DNA of 9,350 bases from CAZWUW01 sp964636895. Lineage in GTDB: Bacteria > Bacillota > Thermincolia > Thermincolales > CAZWUW01. The notes below the pieces were generated by a model that saw only the letters and a program-made list of their open reading frames with translations, was not told where the DNA came from and searched no databases. Shown in pieces: positions 1-5,921 of the stretch; the first letter of the stretch is position 1, and every line of letters begins with the position of its first letter. The translations under genes and the position numbers were made by a program. The stretch is from the NCBI GenBank assembly GCA_964636895.1, contig CAZWUW010000098.1, positions 1 through 9,350 on the forward strand. The letters run 5' to 3'.

Positions 1-1
1 A

Positions 2-106
2 AAGGATATTGAATCACTTATTGCTGCTGTAGAACGGGTACCAGTGTTGGAAAGCGCTAAGCGGTCGCCCTTAAAATCCAAAGCCGGTCGCATCGCGGCT
101 GATTAA
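2..106 (+). CDS. C-terminal end of a probable YIEGIA-family protein (partial)
   Basis: An open frame enters from the left edge and ends with TAA at 104-106. It gives 34 visible residues that finish in a basic tail (KRSPLKSKAGR, then IAAD). No catalytic or family motif lies in this fragment, so the name rests on context only. In spore-forming Clostridia the small protein that follows, together with DUF3189, DUF512, der, plsY, gpsA and spoIVA, is usually preceded by a YIEGIA-domain membrane protein of unknown function. The stop lies 12 nt before the next start, which suggests co-transcription. The frame assignment is solid and the family assignment is inferred. Confidence 0.5.
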   Translation, partial: KDIESLIAAVERVPVLESAKRSPLKSKAGRIAAD

Positions 107-118
107 GCGGGGGATAGC

Positions 119-298
119 ATGAAAGAAGAACTAATGGCCGTAGTAACCATAGATGATACTAATGTTGGGGGAGACGTCCCGATTTTTTTTGCTAAAACTG
201 AAGAGGAACAAGCCCAAATTGCCCAAACCCTGGCTAAGGTATTAAAATCCATGGTTCATGACCTGGGCAACGGGGTGTATATTATCGTCAAACATTGA
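119..298 (+). CDS. Small protein, probable capping complex subunit for YIEGIA (59 aa)
   Basis: This 59-codon frame opens with ATG after a G-rich SD (GGGGGAT, about 108-114) and stops with TGA 9 nt before the next gene. The product starts MKEELMAVVTIDD, has a hydrophobic/acidic middle (VPIFFAKTEEEQAQI), and ends in a beta-strand-like tail (GVYIIVKH). It has no signal peptide, membrane segment or cysteine. Its size and place directly after the upstream gene match the small conserved Firmicute protein that, from memory, databases name 'capping complex subunit for YIEGIA'. Its biochemical role is unknown to me. Tight spacing on both sides implies joint expression with its neighbours, and co-occurrence suggests it binds the upstream product. 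The coding call is firm and the family name is moderately sure. Confidence 0.75.
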   Translation: MKEELMAVVTIDDTNVGGDVPIFFAKTEEEQAQIAQTLAKVLKSMVHDLGNGVYIIVKH

Positions 299-307
299 GG
301 AGCGTTT

Positions 308-775
308 ATGAAAATCATTTATCATTGTTTCGGCGGGGCGCATTCATCGGTCACCGCGGCAGCCGTTCATCTTGGCTGGTTGCCGACAGATCGCATGCCC
401 ACGAAAGATATGATTGCTTCCTTGCCGCTATTTGATCAAAACACTGATGCAGACCACGGACATATACGCTTGCTGGGTCTTGATGAGCATAACAATGAAG
501 TATATATTGCTGGCAGGCGTAACGCCGCCCGGTTATTTGAAAATATTGTCATAGGTATAACGGAAATATTGGCACAGCCACCTGACCAAATACATTTGGT
601 CAATGTCATGCCATATGTTAATTGGAAAATGGTCTTTGGCGGTTACACATCAAGGCGGCTGGGTGTGATTAAAATTGGCCGGCCGGTGGTTTTGGCGGGA
701 ATTCAATATTCGTACCTGAAAATTGTCAGTCTGGTGCATCAGGTAAAAATGACCGTCGGGGCTGCATCTATTTAG
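308..775 (+). CDS. DUF3189 family protein, first copy (155 aa)
   Basis: The gene starts with ATG behind GAGGAG (297-302), which overlaps the stop of the preceding gene. The 155-residue product has the usual DUF3189 length and features. The N-terminal strand and loop read MKIIYHCFGGAHSSV, with Cys7, Gly9-Gly10, His12 and Ser13-Ser14. These are followed by AAAVHLGWLP, a central GLDEHNNEVYIAGRR (57-71), GGYTSRRLG (111-119) and a C-terminal helix (GIQYSYLKIVSLVHQ). The glycine/serine loop after the first strand looks like a ligand- or phosphate-binding turn, but that is only an inference. The family is restricted largely to spore-forming Firmicutes and has no established function. No signal peptide or transmembrane segment is evident, so it is probably cytosolic. 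A diverged paralogue follows 19 nt downstream. Confidence 0.85.
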   Translation: MKIIYHCFGGAHSSVTAAAVHLGWLPTDRMPTKDMIASLPLFDQNTDADHGHIRLLGLDEHNNEVYIAGRRNAARLFENIVIGITEILAQPPDQIHLVNVMPYVNWKMVFGGYTSRRLGVIKIGRPVVLAGIQYSYLKIVSLVHQVKMTVGAASI

Positions 776-794
776 TTAAAAAGGGTGCGCTAAG

Positions 795-1253
795 ATGAAA
801 ATCCTCTATCTTTGTCCCAGCGGTCTGCACATAGCATTGGTGGCCGCCGGGATACATTTAGGCAGGTTGGAAACTGAAAAACCTCCGGCAGTGAGGGAAA
901 TAATTAAACTGGTGCGGGAATATCGCCGGCCGGCTTATATACTGGGCCGGCCTGTTTTCGTTGGATGCGATAAAGCCGGGCATGAAATATTTACTGTGGG
1001 AGTAGCAGCTGAGCACATAATAATGAAAAAAGCAATTAATGATATTTTTGAACAGGTTTATAAAATCATACCAGGGGCATATTTGGTGGTAGATACGGTC
1101 AGCCTGGCCAATTGCTGGGTCAGGATGGGCAGCTATATCTCTTTGCGCCTACACCTTAATGATATGGGGGAAAAACTTTGTGTTTACGGAGTAAAGAAAA
1201 GTTATGGGAATATAGTGAGAATCGTACAAAAAGTAATGCTTGATTTGAAGTAG
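795..1253 (+). CDS. DUF3189 family protein, second diverged copy (152 aa)
   Basis: This is a paralogue of the preceding gene. Matching blocks are MKILYLC against MKIIYHC, AAGIHLGRL against AAAVHLGWL, VGCDKAGHEIFTVG against LGLDEHNNEVYIAG, GSYISLRL against GGYTSRRL, and YGVKKSYGNIVRIVQKV against the first copy's C-terminal helix. The first loop has changed from CFGGAHSSV to CPSGLHIAL. Cys7, Gly10 and His12 are kept, but Gly9 and both serines are lost, so the two copies probably do not share exactly the same activity. The central segment (about 36-55) has no clear match to the first copy. Start ATG 795 follows an AAAAAGGG purine stretch with about 9 nt spacing. The function is unknown and the protein is probably cytosolic. 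It is the last gene before an 83-nt gap containing a promoter. Confidence 0.8.
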   Translation: MKILYLCPSGLHIALVAAGIHLGRLETEKPPAVREIIKLVREYRRPAYILGRPVFVGCDKAGHEIFTVGVAAEHIIMKKAINDIFEQVYKIIPGAYLVVDTVSLANCWVRMGSYISLRLHLNDMGEKLCVYGVKKSYGNIVRIVQKVMLDLK

Positions 1254-1295
1254 TATAAAATTAGAATCCACATACCTGCCTTATTTTGTTCTGGC

Positions 1296-1324
1296 TTGAC
1301 TTACCGCTGTGGTTGGTACATAAT
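1296..1324 (+). promoter_or_regulatory. Probable sigma-A promoter for the DUF512 gene
   Basis: TTGACT (1296-1301) and CATAAT (1319-1324) are separated by exactly 17 nt in the largest gap of the first gene run. The -35 has five of six consensus bases and so does the -10. Transcription would begin near A1331. No terminator is visible between the second DUF3189 gene and this site, so it would be a secondary internal promoter rather than the start of an isolated unit. Confidence 0.6.
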
Positions 1325-1342
1325 GTTTAGAGTAGGATGGAA

Positions 1343-1350
1343 AGTGGTGG
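1343..1350 (+). promoter_or_regulatory. Ribosome binding site that decides the DUF512 start
   Basis: AGTGGTGG sits 4 nt before ATG 1355. The alternative in-frame ATG at 1337 has only AGTAGG directly abutting it, with no spacing, and lies about 6 nt after the predicted transcription start. This favours 1355. Confidence 0.5.
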
Positions 1351-1354
1351 TATT

Positions 1355-2686
1355 ATGACTCACCGTGGGGTCGGAGTGACCGGGGCCGGGGTGTCATTCA
1401 TAGAACCGGGCGGGATTGCTGAAGAAGTTGGAATTGAGCCTGGGGATGTGATAATCGCTGTTAACGGCCAACCGCTTCAGGATTTAATTGATTTTCGATA
1501 TCTTTGCGCCGAAGAAAGCATTGAATTGGAAGTTGTAAAAACTAGTGGCGAAATCTGGACTGTGGAAATAGAGAAAAATATAGATGAAGATTTGGGTCTG
1601 GCTTTTGCCGGAGCCACTTTTGACCGCATTCGGTCTTGTGTGAATAAATGTATATTTTGTTTTGTTGACCAGATGCCGCCCGGCATGCGGCAGTCCTTAT
1701 ACATAAAAGACGACGACTATCGGCTGTCTTTTTTGCAGGGTAATTTTGTTACCCTGACTAATTTGACATCTGTCGATATCGACAGGATTTTGCAGTTGCG
1801 CCTGTCGCCGCTTTACGTTTCCGTACATACCACCAATTTTGAACTGCGTCGGCAAATGATGGGCGGTAAACTCTCCGGCAACATTATGGACCAATTATCC
1901 AAGCTGGCGGCAGGCGGGATTTCTTATCATACTCAGGTCGTCTTATGCCCTGGTTATAATGACGGACCGGAAATTGAACGTACTATCAATGATCTAGCCG
2001 CATTATGGCCGGCAACTTTATCAATTGCCATTGTGCCGGTAGGTTTGACCAAGGCTCGGGGTAATTTGCCGGACTTACGGATGATTACATTTGCTGAGGC
2101 TAGAGGGATAATTGAGCAAGTCAGGCCGTATCAGGAGAAATTTCAAAAACAGTATGGGGAAGCGCTTGTTTACTTGGCTGATGAACTCTATTTACAGGCT
2201 GGTGTGGAAATGCCGCCGGCTGAGCATTATGCCGGGTTTCCACAATTGGAGAATGGCGTAGGTCTAACCCGGCTGTTTTATGACTCCTTCAATGAAGAAG
2301 CGGCCTGCTTGCCGGCAACAATTGCCTCCCCCAAAAAGATTTTCCTGGTTACCGGGCTCTCTGGAGGCAGGGTATTGGCACCGATTGCCAGGCGACTGTC
2401 TAAAGTACATAACCTTACTGTGACGGTAAAAGCTATACCTAACAGTTTTTTTGGGAACAGGGTGACTGTTGCCGGTTTGCTCACCGGACGGGATGTACTA
2501 GCAGGGTTAAAAGGACAGGCTGCAGTTGATTTAGTGCTGTTGCCGTCGGTGATGTGCAAGCGTGATGAACAGGTATTCCTGGATGGGATGACTCCCGGTG
2601 AATTATCCGCACTATTGGGTGTGCGGGTTGAAGTGGTGGACTTGCATCAGGGTGCCCAGGATTTAATAAATAACGTGCTTAGCTAG
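1355..2686 (+). CDS. PDZ / radical SAM / DUF512 domain protein
   Basis: Numbering is from ATG 1355 (443 aa). ATG 1337 would add six residues, but it has a poorly placed SD and would be nearly leaderless. A PDZ-like domain comes first (about 6-74; IEPGGIAEEVGIEPGD, then VNGQPL). A CxxxCxxC cluster follows (Cys95, Cys99, Cys102 in CVNKCIFCF), the radical SAM pattern for a 4Fe-4S cluster. A TIM-barrel-like middle (SVHTTN, then CPGYNDG) leads to the C-terminal DUF512 region with NSFFGNRVTVAGLLTG (363-378) and FLDGM (408-412). Family members are annotated as putative Fe-S oxidoreductases with no known substrate. The protein is soluble with no signal peptide, so the PDZ domain probably binds a cytosolic partner or tail. 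It lies 33 nt upstream of der, a common linkage in Clostridia that hints at ribosome- or translation-related work. That hint is inference only. Confidence 0.9.
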   Translation: MTHRGVGVTGAGVSFIEPGGIAEEVGIEPGDVIIAVNGQPLQDLIDFRYLCAEESIELEVVKTSGEIWTVEIEKNIDEDLGLAFAGATFDRIRSCVNKCIFCFVDQMPPGMRQSLYIKDDDYRLSFLQGNFVTLTNLTSVDIDRILQLRLSPLYVSVHTTNFELRRQMMGGKLSGNIMDQLSKLAAGGISYHTQVVLCPGYNDGPEIERTINDLAALWPATLSIAIVPVGLTKARGNLPDLRMITFAEARGIIEQVRPYQEKFQKQYGEALVYLADELYLQAGVEMPPAEHYAGFPQLENGVGLTRLFYDSFNEEAACLPATIASPKKIFLVTGLSGGRVLAPIARRLSKVHNLTVTVKAIPNSFFGNRVTVAGLLTGRDVLAGLKGQAAVDLVLLPSVMCKRDEQVFLDGMTPGELSALLGVRVEVVDLHQGAQDLINNVLS

Positions 2687-2719
2687 TGATTAATTGATTG
2701 CGGGCAAGGAGGGGAAGAA

Positions 2720-4042
2720 ATGGCTAAACCGATTGTGGCCATTGTTGGCCGGCCGAACGTGGGTAAATCAACTTTATTTAACCGCGTAGCAGGAGGACGG
2801 GTAGCTATCGTCGAAGATAAACCGGGGATAACCCGGGATCGGATATATAAGGATGCCGAATGGCTGGGCCGGGAGTTTACGGTTGTTGACACAGGCGGTA
2901 TTGAATTCAGGAACATGCCTAATACCATGGCAGACCTCATTTATTACCAGGCTAAACTGGCTATTGAAGAATCTGACGTAATATTATTTGTGGTAGATGC
3001 CCGGGAAGGCCTGCATGCCGCTGATCAGGAAGTAGCCAAGGTTTTGCGCAAAACCAACCGGCCGGTAATCTTGGTAGCCAATAAGGTAGAAGATTTTAGC
3101 GGTAATGCGGATATATATGATTTTTACCGGTTGGGGCTGGGCGAACCTATCATGGTATCTGCCAGCCACGGCAGGAATATTGGTGACCTGCTGGACATGG
3201 TGATTGAACATATGCCGGTCTACACCGGGGATGAAGATGTTGATGATATCATTAAAGTAGCGGTAATCGGCCGGCCAAATGTCGGCAAATCATCATTGGT
3301 GAACGCTATTCTGGGGGAAGAACGGGTAATTGTCAGCGATATCCCGGGCACTACCAGGGATGCTATTGATACGAAATTTTCTCGTAACGAAAAAACCTAT
3401 CTTTTGATTGATACTGCCGGCATGCGCCGTAAAGGCAGAATTGATGAACCGGCGGAACGATACAGTGTTATCCGTTCACTGCGGGCAGTAGACCGTTCGG
3501 ATGTTGTGCTGATGCTGATTGAAGCTCAGGAAGGGGTCACCGAACAGGACAAAAAAATTGCCGGTTATGCTCATGAAGCCGGCAAAGCTATGGTACTGGT
3601 GGTTAATAAGTGGGATTTGGTGGAAAAAGACGATAAAACCATGTTAAAATATATAGAAACAATCCGGGATGAGCTTGGTTTTGCGCAGTATGCACCGACC
3701 CTGTTTATTTCTGCTTTAACGGGGAAAAGGGTGCCCAAGGTGCTGGAACTTATTGATTATGTGGCTGAACAGCATGCCATGCGCATTGCCACTGCAAATT
3801 TAAATGATTTGATTCAGGAAGCGGTGCATATTAATCCGCCACCCAGTGATAAAGGGCGGCGCCTGAAAATATTATACGTTACTCAGGGTGGTGTTAAACC
3901 TCCAACCTTTATAGTTTTTGTAAACGACCCGGAACTGATGCATTTTTCTTATGAACGTTTTCTGGAAAATCAACTACGTTCAACTTTTGGTTTCGAAGGG
4001 ACACCTCTGCGCCTGATTGTCAGAAAACGGTCGGAAGATTAG
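2720..4042 (+). CDS. der: Ribosome biogenesis GTPase Der (EngA)
   Basis: Der is an essential GTPase with two tandem G domains and acts in late 50S subunit assembly. The 440-residue product has the usual length. G domain 1 shows GRPNVGKS (10-17), DTGG (57-60) and NKVE (121-124). G domain 2 shows GRPNVGKS (184-191), DTAG (231-234) and NKWD (296-299). A C-terminal KH-like domain starts near 355 (PPPSDKGRRLKI, then VNDPELMHFSYERFLENQLR). In the first domain the G4 motif ends in Glu instead of the common Asp, a conservative change. ATG 2720 follows a near-perfect SD (AAGGAGGGG, about 2706-2714). The stop codon sits immediately before the G-run that serves plsY, so der and plsY are probably translationally coupled. 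Confidence 0.98.
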   Translation: MAKPIVAIVGRPNVGKSTLFNRVAGGRVAIVEDKPGITRDRIYKDAEWLGREFTVVDTGGIEFRNMPNTMADLIYYQAKLAIEESDVILFVVDAREGLHAADQEVAKVLRKTNRPVILVANKVEDFSGNADIYDFYRLGLGEPIMVSASHGRNIGDLLDMVIEHMPVYTGDEDVDDIIKVAVIGRPNVGKSSLVNAILGEERVIVSDIPGTTRDAIDTKFSRNEKTYLLIDTAGMRRKGRIDEPAERYSVIRSLRAVDRSDVVLMLIEAQEGVTEQDKKIAGYAHEAGKAMVLVVNKWDLVEKDDKTMLKYIETIRDELGFAQYAPTLFISALTGKRVPKVLELIDYVAEQHAMRIATANLNDLIQEAVHINPPPSDKGRRLKILYVTQGGVKPPTFIVFVNDPELMHFSYERFLENQLRSTFGFEGTPLRLIVRKRSED

Positions 4043-4047
4043 GGGGA
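4041..4047 (+). promoter_or_regulatory. Ribosome binding site overlapping the der stop, decides the plsY start
   Basis: AGGGGGA overlaps the last two bases of the der TAG. It is 6 nt from TTG 4054 but directly abuts TTG 4048, so 4054 is the better start. The arrangement suggests coupled translation. Confidence 0.55.
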
Positions 4048-4053
4048 TTGAAC

Positions 4054-4647
4054 TTGCGATTTTTGGCAATACCGGTAAGCTATTTGCTTGGAGCGATCCC
4101 GGTAGGATATATTGTCTGCAAAAATTGGAAGGGTATGAACATTTTACGCCATGGCAGTGGCAATATCGGCTTCACCAATGTGCTGCGCATTGCCGGCAAA
4201 GGGCCGGCGTCACTAGTGCTGGTTGGCGATATTGGTAAAGGGATGCTGGCTGCTTACCTTGGTTTGCGCTTTGGGGGAGAATTTTTAGGTCTTTTATGCG
4301 GCATAGCGGCTCTGGTTGGTCACAGTTATTCCGTGTTTATCGGATTTAAAGGCGGTAAGTTGATTTCTACCGGTGCCGGGGTGCTTTTTGTCCTGGCACC
4401 GGAAATAGGCGTTATAGCAGCAGTCACTTGGCTAACCGTACTGGCCCTTAGTCGGTATGTTTCCTTGGCTTCCATAGCTGCCGGTGTAATGGTTCCCGTG
4501 TCTATGATTATTTTGCAAAAATCTTTACCAATGACGGTATTTGGTCTGATAGCGGGGATTTTTGCGATATTCAGGCACCGTGAGAATATTAAACGCCTGG
4601 CTGCCGGCAAAGAATACAAAATCGGCCAGAAGGCCGAGCCCAAATAG
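4054..4647 (+). CDS. plsY: Acyl-phosphate glycerol-3-phosphate acyltransferase PlsY
   Basis: PlsY moves an acyl group from acyl-phosphate to sn-glycerol-3-phosphate, giving lysophosphatidic acid at the membrane. The product (197 aa from TTG 4054) is a hydrophobic multi-span protein of normal length that opens SYLLGAIPVGYI. Motif 1 is intact (GSGNIGFTNVLR, 34-45), including the essential Ser and Arg. Motif 3 is intact (HRENIKRLAAGKE, 175-187). Motif 2, the glycine-rich glycerol-phosphate loop, reads FKGGKLIST (98-106) where the family usually has FKGGKGVAT, so one glycine is replaced by Leu. The preceding GHSYSVF has Ser where Pro is common. TTG 4048 is an alternative start but its SD spacing is too short. 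gpsA, which supplies the acceptor substrate, begins 12 nt downstream. Confidence 0.93.
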   Translation: MRFLAIPVSYLLGAIPVGYIVCKNWKGMNILRHGSGNIGFTNVLRIAGKGPASLVLVGDIGKGMLAAYLGLRFGGEFLGLLCGIAALVGHSYSVFIGFKGGKLISTGAGVLFVLAPEIGVIAAVTWLTVLALSRYVSLASIAAGVMVPVSMIILQKSLPMTVFGLIAGIFAIFRHRENIKRLAAGKEYKIGQKAEPK

Positions 4648-4659
4648 GGGGGATTCTAA

Positions 4660-5697
4660 ATGAGTAGCAAGGTAGCCGTTCTGGGGGCCGGCAGTTGGGC
4701 CACGGCCCTTTCTGTATTGTTGGGAAAAAAAGGGCTGCCGGTGCAAATGTGGGCCCGGCGGGAAGAGTTGGCCGGGGAAATCAATTTCGGGCGGGAAAAT
4801 AAAAAGTATTTACCAGGTGTTGCTATGCCGGAAACGGTTAATGTTTCTACAGATATTGCGTTAACAATGAAAAACGCCGAATTTATAGTTATGGGTGTGC
4901 CGTCTCATGCTTTCCGGGAGACTTTGCAACTGATTCGGCCACTGATTACGGGTCGGGAAATCGTAGTGAACACGGCCAAAGGGCTGGAAGAAGGGACATT
5001 GCACCGGTTATCGGAGGTTTTTGCCGGCGAAATGCCTGTCGAGATGAAAGAAAGATTTGTCATATTAACCGGTCCCAGTCATGCCGAGGAAGTTGGACGA
5101 GATATTCCTACTGCAGTAGTGGTGGCTGGTATACGGCGGACTGCAGTGGAAGCTGTGCAGGACTTGTTCATGACGCCACGTTTTCGGGTTTATACCAATC
5201 CTGATGTAACGGGGGTAGAAACCGGCGGCGCATTGAAAAACATTATTGCCATCTGTACGGGTATCTCGGATGGTTTAGGGTTTGGCGACAATGCCAAGGC
5301 GGCATTAATCACCCGTGGACTGGCAGAAATATCCCGTTTGGGGGTATTTCTTGGCGGCAACCCATTGACCTTTGCCGGATTGGCCGGAGTAGGCGACCTG
5401 GTGGTAACCTGCACCAGTATGCACTCCCGCAACCGCCGGGCCGGAATGGAAATCGGCAAAGGCAAAACCGTAGCTAACGCCATAGACAGTATCCAGATGG
5501 TGGTAGAAGGTTTTCGCACCACCCGGGCAGCCTATCAACTGGCTTTAAAAAACGGGGTCAGGATGCCGATTACCGAACAGGCTTACCGGGTCTTGTTTGA
5601 AGGGCTTAGTCCGCTGGAGGCGGTGACCAACCTGATGATGCGGGGCAAGACTCATGAATTGGAAGAGGTTGTAGAAGCGGAATATAAGGACTGGTGA
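4660..5697 (+). CDS. gpsA: Glycerol-3-phosphate dehydrogenase [NAD(P)+] GpsA
   Basis: GpsA reduces dihydroxyacetone phosphate to sn-glycerol-3-phosphate in the cytosol, supplying the backbone for phospholipids. The 345 residues have family length. The N-terminal Rossmann loop is GAGSWATAL (9-17). Next come NTAKGLE (104-110, with conserved Lys107), GPSHAEEV (138-145) and the catalytic-lysine segment ALKNIIAI (191-198, Lys193). The substrate-binding signature TCTSMHSRNRRAG ends at 262. ATG 4660 follows a run of six G (4647-4652) just after the plsY stop. Its product is the acceptor for PlsY, so the pair forms a functional unit. It is the last gene of the run, with a terminator starting 2 nt past its stop. 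Confidence 0.97.
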   Translation: MSSKVAVLGAGSWATALSVLLGKKGLPVQMWARREELAGEINFGRENKKYLPGVAMPETVNVSTDIALTMKNAEFIVMGVPSHAFRETLQLIRPLITGREIVVNTAKGLEEGTLHRLSEVFAGEMPVEMKERFVILTGPSHAEEVGRDIPTAVVVAGIRRTAVEAVQDLFMTPRFRVYTNPDVTGVETGGALKNIIAICTGISDGLGFGDNAKAALITRGLAEISRLGVFLGGNPLTFAGLAGVGDLVVTCTSMHSRNRRAGMEIGKGKTVANAIDSIQMVVEGFRTTRAAYQLALKNGVRMPITEQAYRVLFEGLSPLEAVTNLMMRGKTHELEEVVEAEYKDW

Positions 5698-5698
5698 G

Positions 5699-5730
5699 AA
5701 AAAGTGTGGCCTATCGGCCGCACTTTTTTT
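5699..5730 (+). terminator. Rho-independent terminator after gpsA
   Basis: A 13-bp stem (5699-5711 with 5716-5728, containing one G-T pair) closes a TATC loop. The core is GTGTGGCC/GGCCGCAC, with a run of seven T at 5724-5730. The A-run on the 5' side would also allow some action from the opposite strand. It separates the housekeeping run from spoIVA. Confidence 0.92.
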
Positions 5731-5739
5731 ATGCCTGCA

Positions 5740-5768
5740 GTCATATTAGGGGGTTAGTCTCATATATA
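5740..5768 (+). promoter_or_regulatory. Probable sigma-E (mother-cell) promoter of spoIVA
   Basis: GTCATATT (5740-5747) is followed after 13 nt by CATATATA (5761-5768). The sigma-E pattern in Bacillus, recalled from the literature, is close to GTCATATT, 13-14 nt, CATACAAT. The -35 is therefore essentially perfect and the -10 keeps the leading CATA. Start of transcription would be near 5775, leaving a leader of about 145 nt. No good sigma-A -35 lies at the right distance from the neighbouring TATAAT (5769-5774). spoIVA is a known sigma-E gene. Confidence 0.7.
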
Positions 5769-5906
5769 TATAATGTTAATGTATGGCCACTGGAAAATAC
5801 TTCACACTTTGCAATTATATTTTAGGTATTATCAAATTCAAGTTTCCGGCAGGGGAGGGATGTCCCGCAACAATTATGACGATATGTCATTAATATACAT
5901 TTATTG

Positions 5907-5913
5907 AAAGGAG
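5907..5913 (+). promoter_or_regulatory. Ribosome binding site that fixes the spoIVA start at GTG 5922
   Basis: AAAGGAG is 8 nt before GTG 5922. The upstream in-frame TTG at 5904 overlaps this SD and would add six residues (MKGVCA) absent from known SpoIVA proteins. Confidence 0.85.
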
Positions 5914-5921
5914 TGTGTGCA

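Noticed and set aside
4017..4238. A 73-codon + strand frame across the der/plsY junction.
   Set aside because: It starts inside der and runs out of frame through plsY, whose frame carries intact family motifs. It is a shadow frame.
5769..5774. TATAAT upstream of spoIVA as a sigma-A -10.
   Set aside because: The sequence 17 nt upstream (TTAGGG region) is not a -35, while the overlapping sigma-E pattern fits much better.
5857..5866. GGGATGTCCC as an operator upstream of spoIVA.
   Set aside because: It is an imperfect dyad with arms of only 3-4 bp, with no repeat elsewhere and no link to a known regulator.
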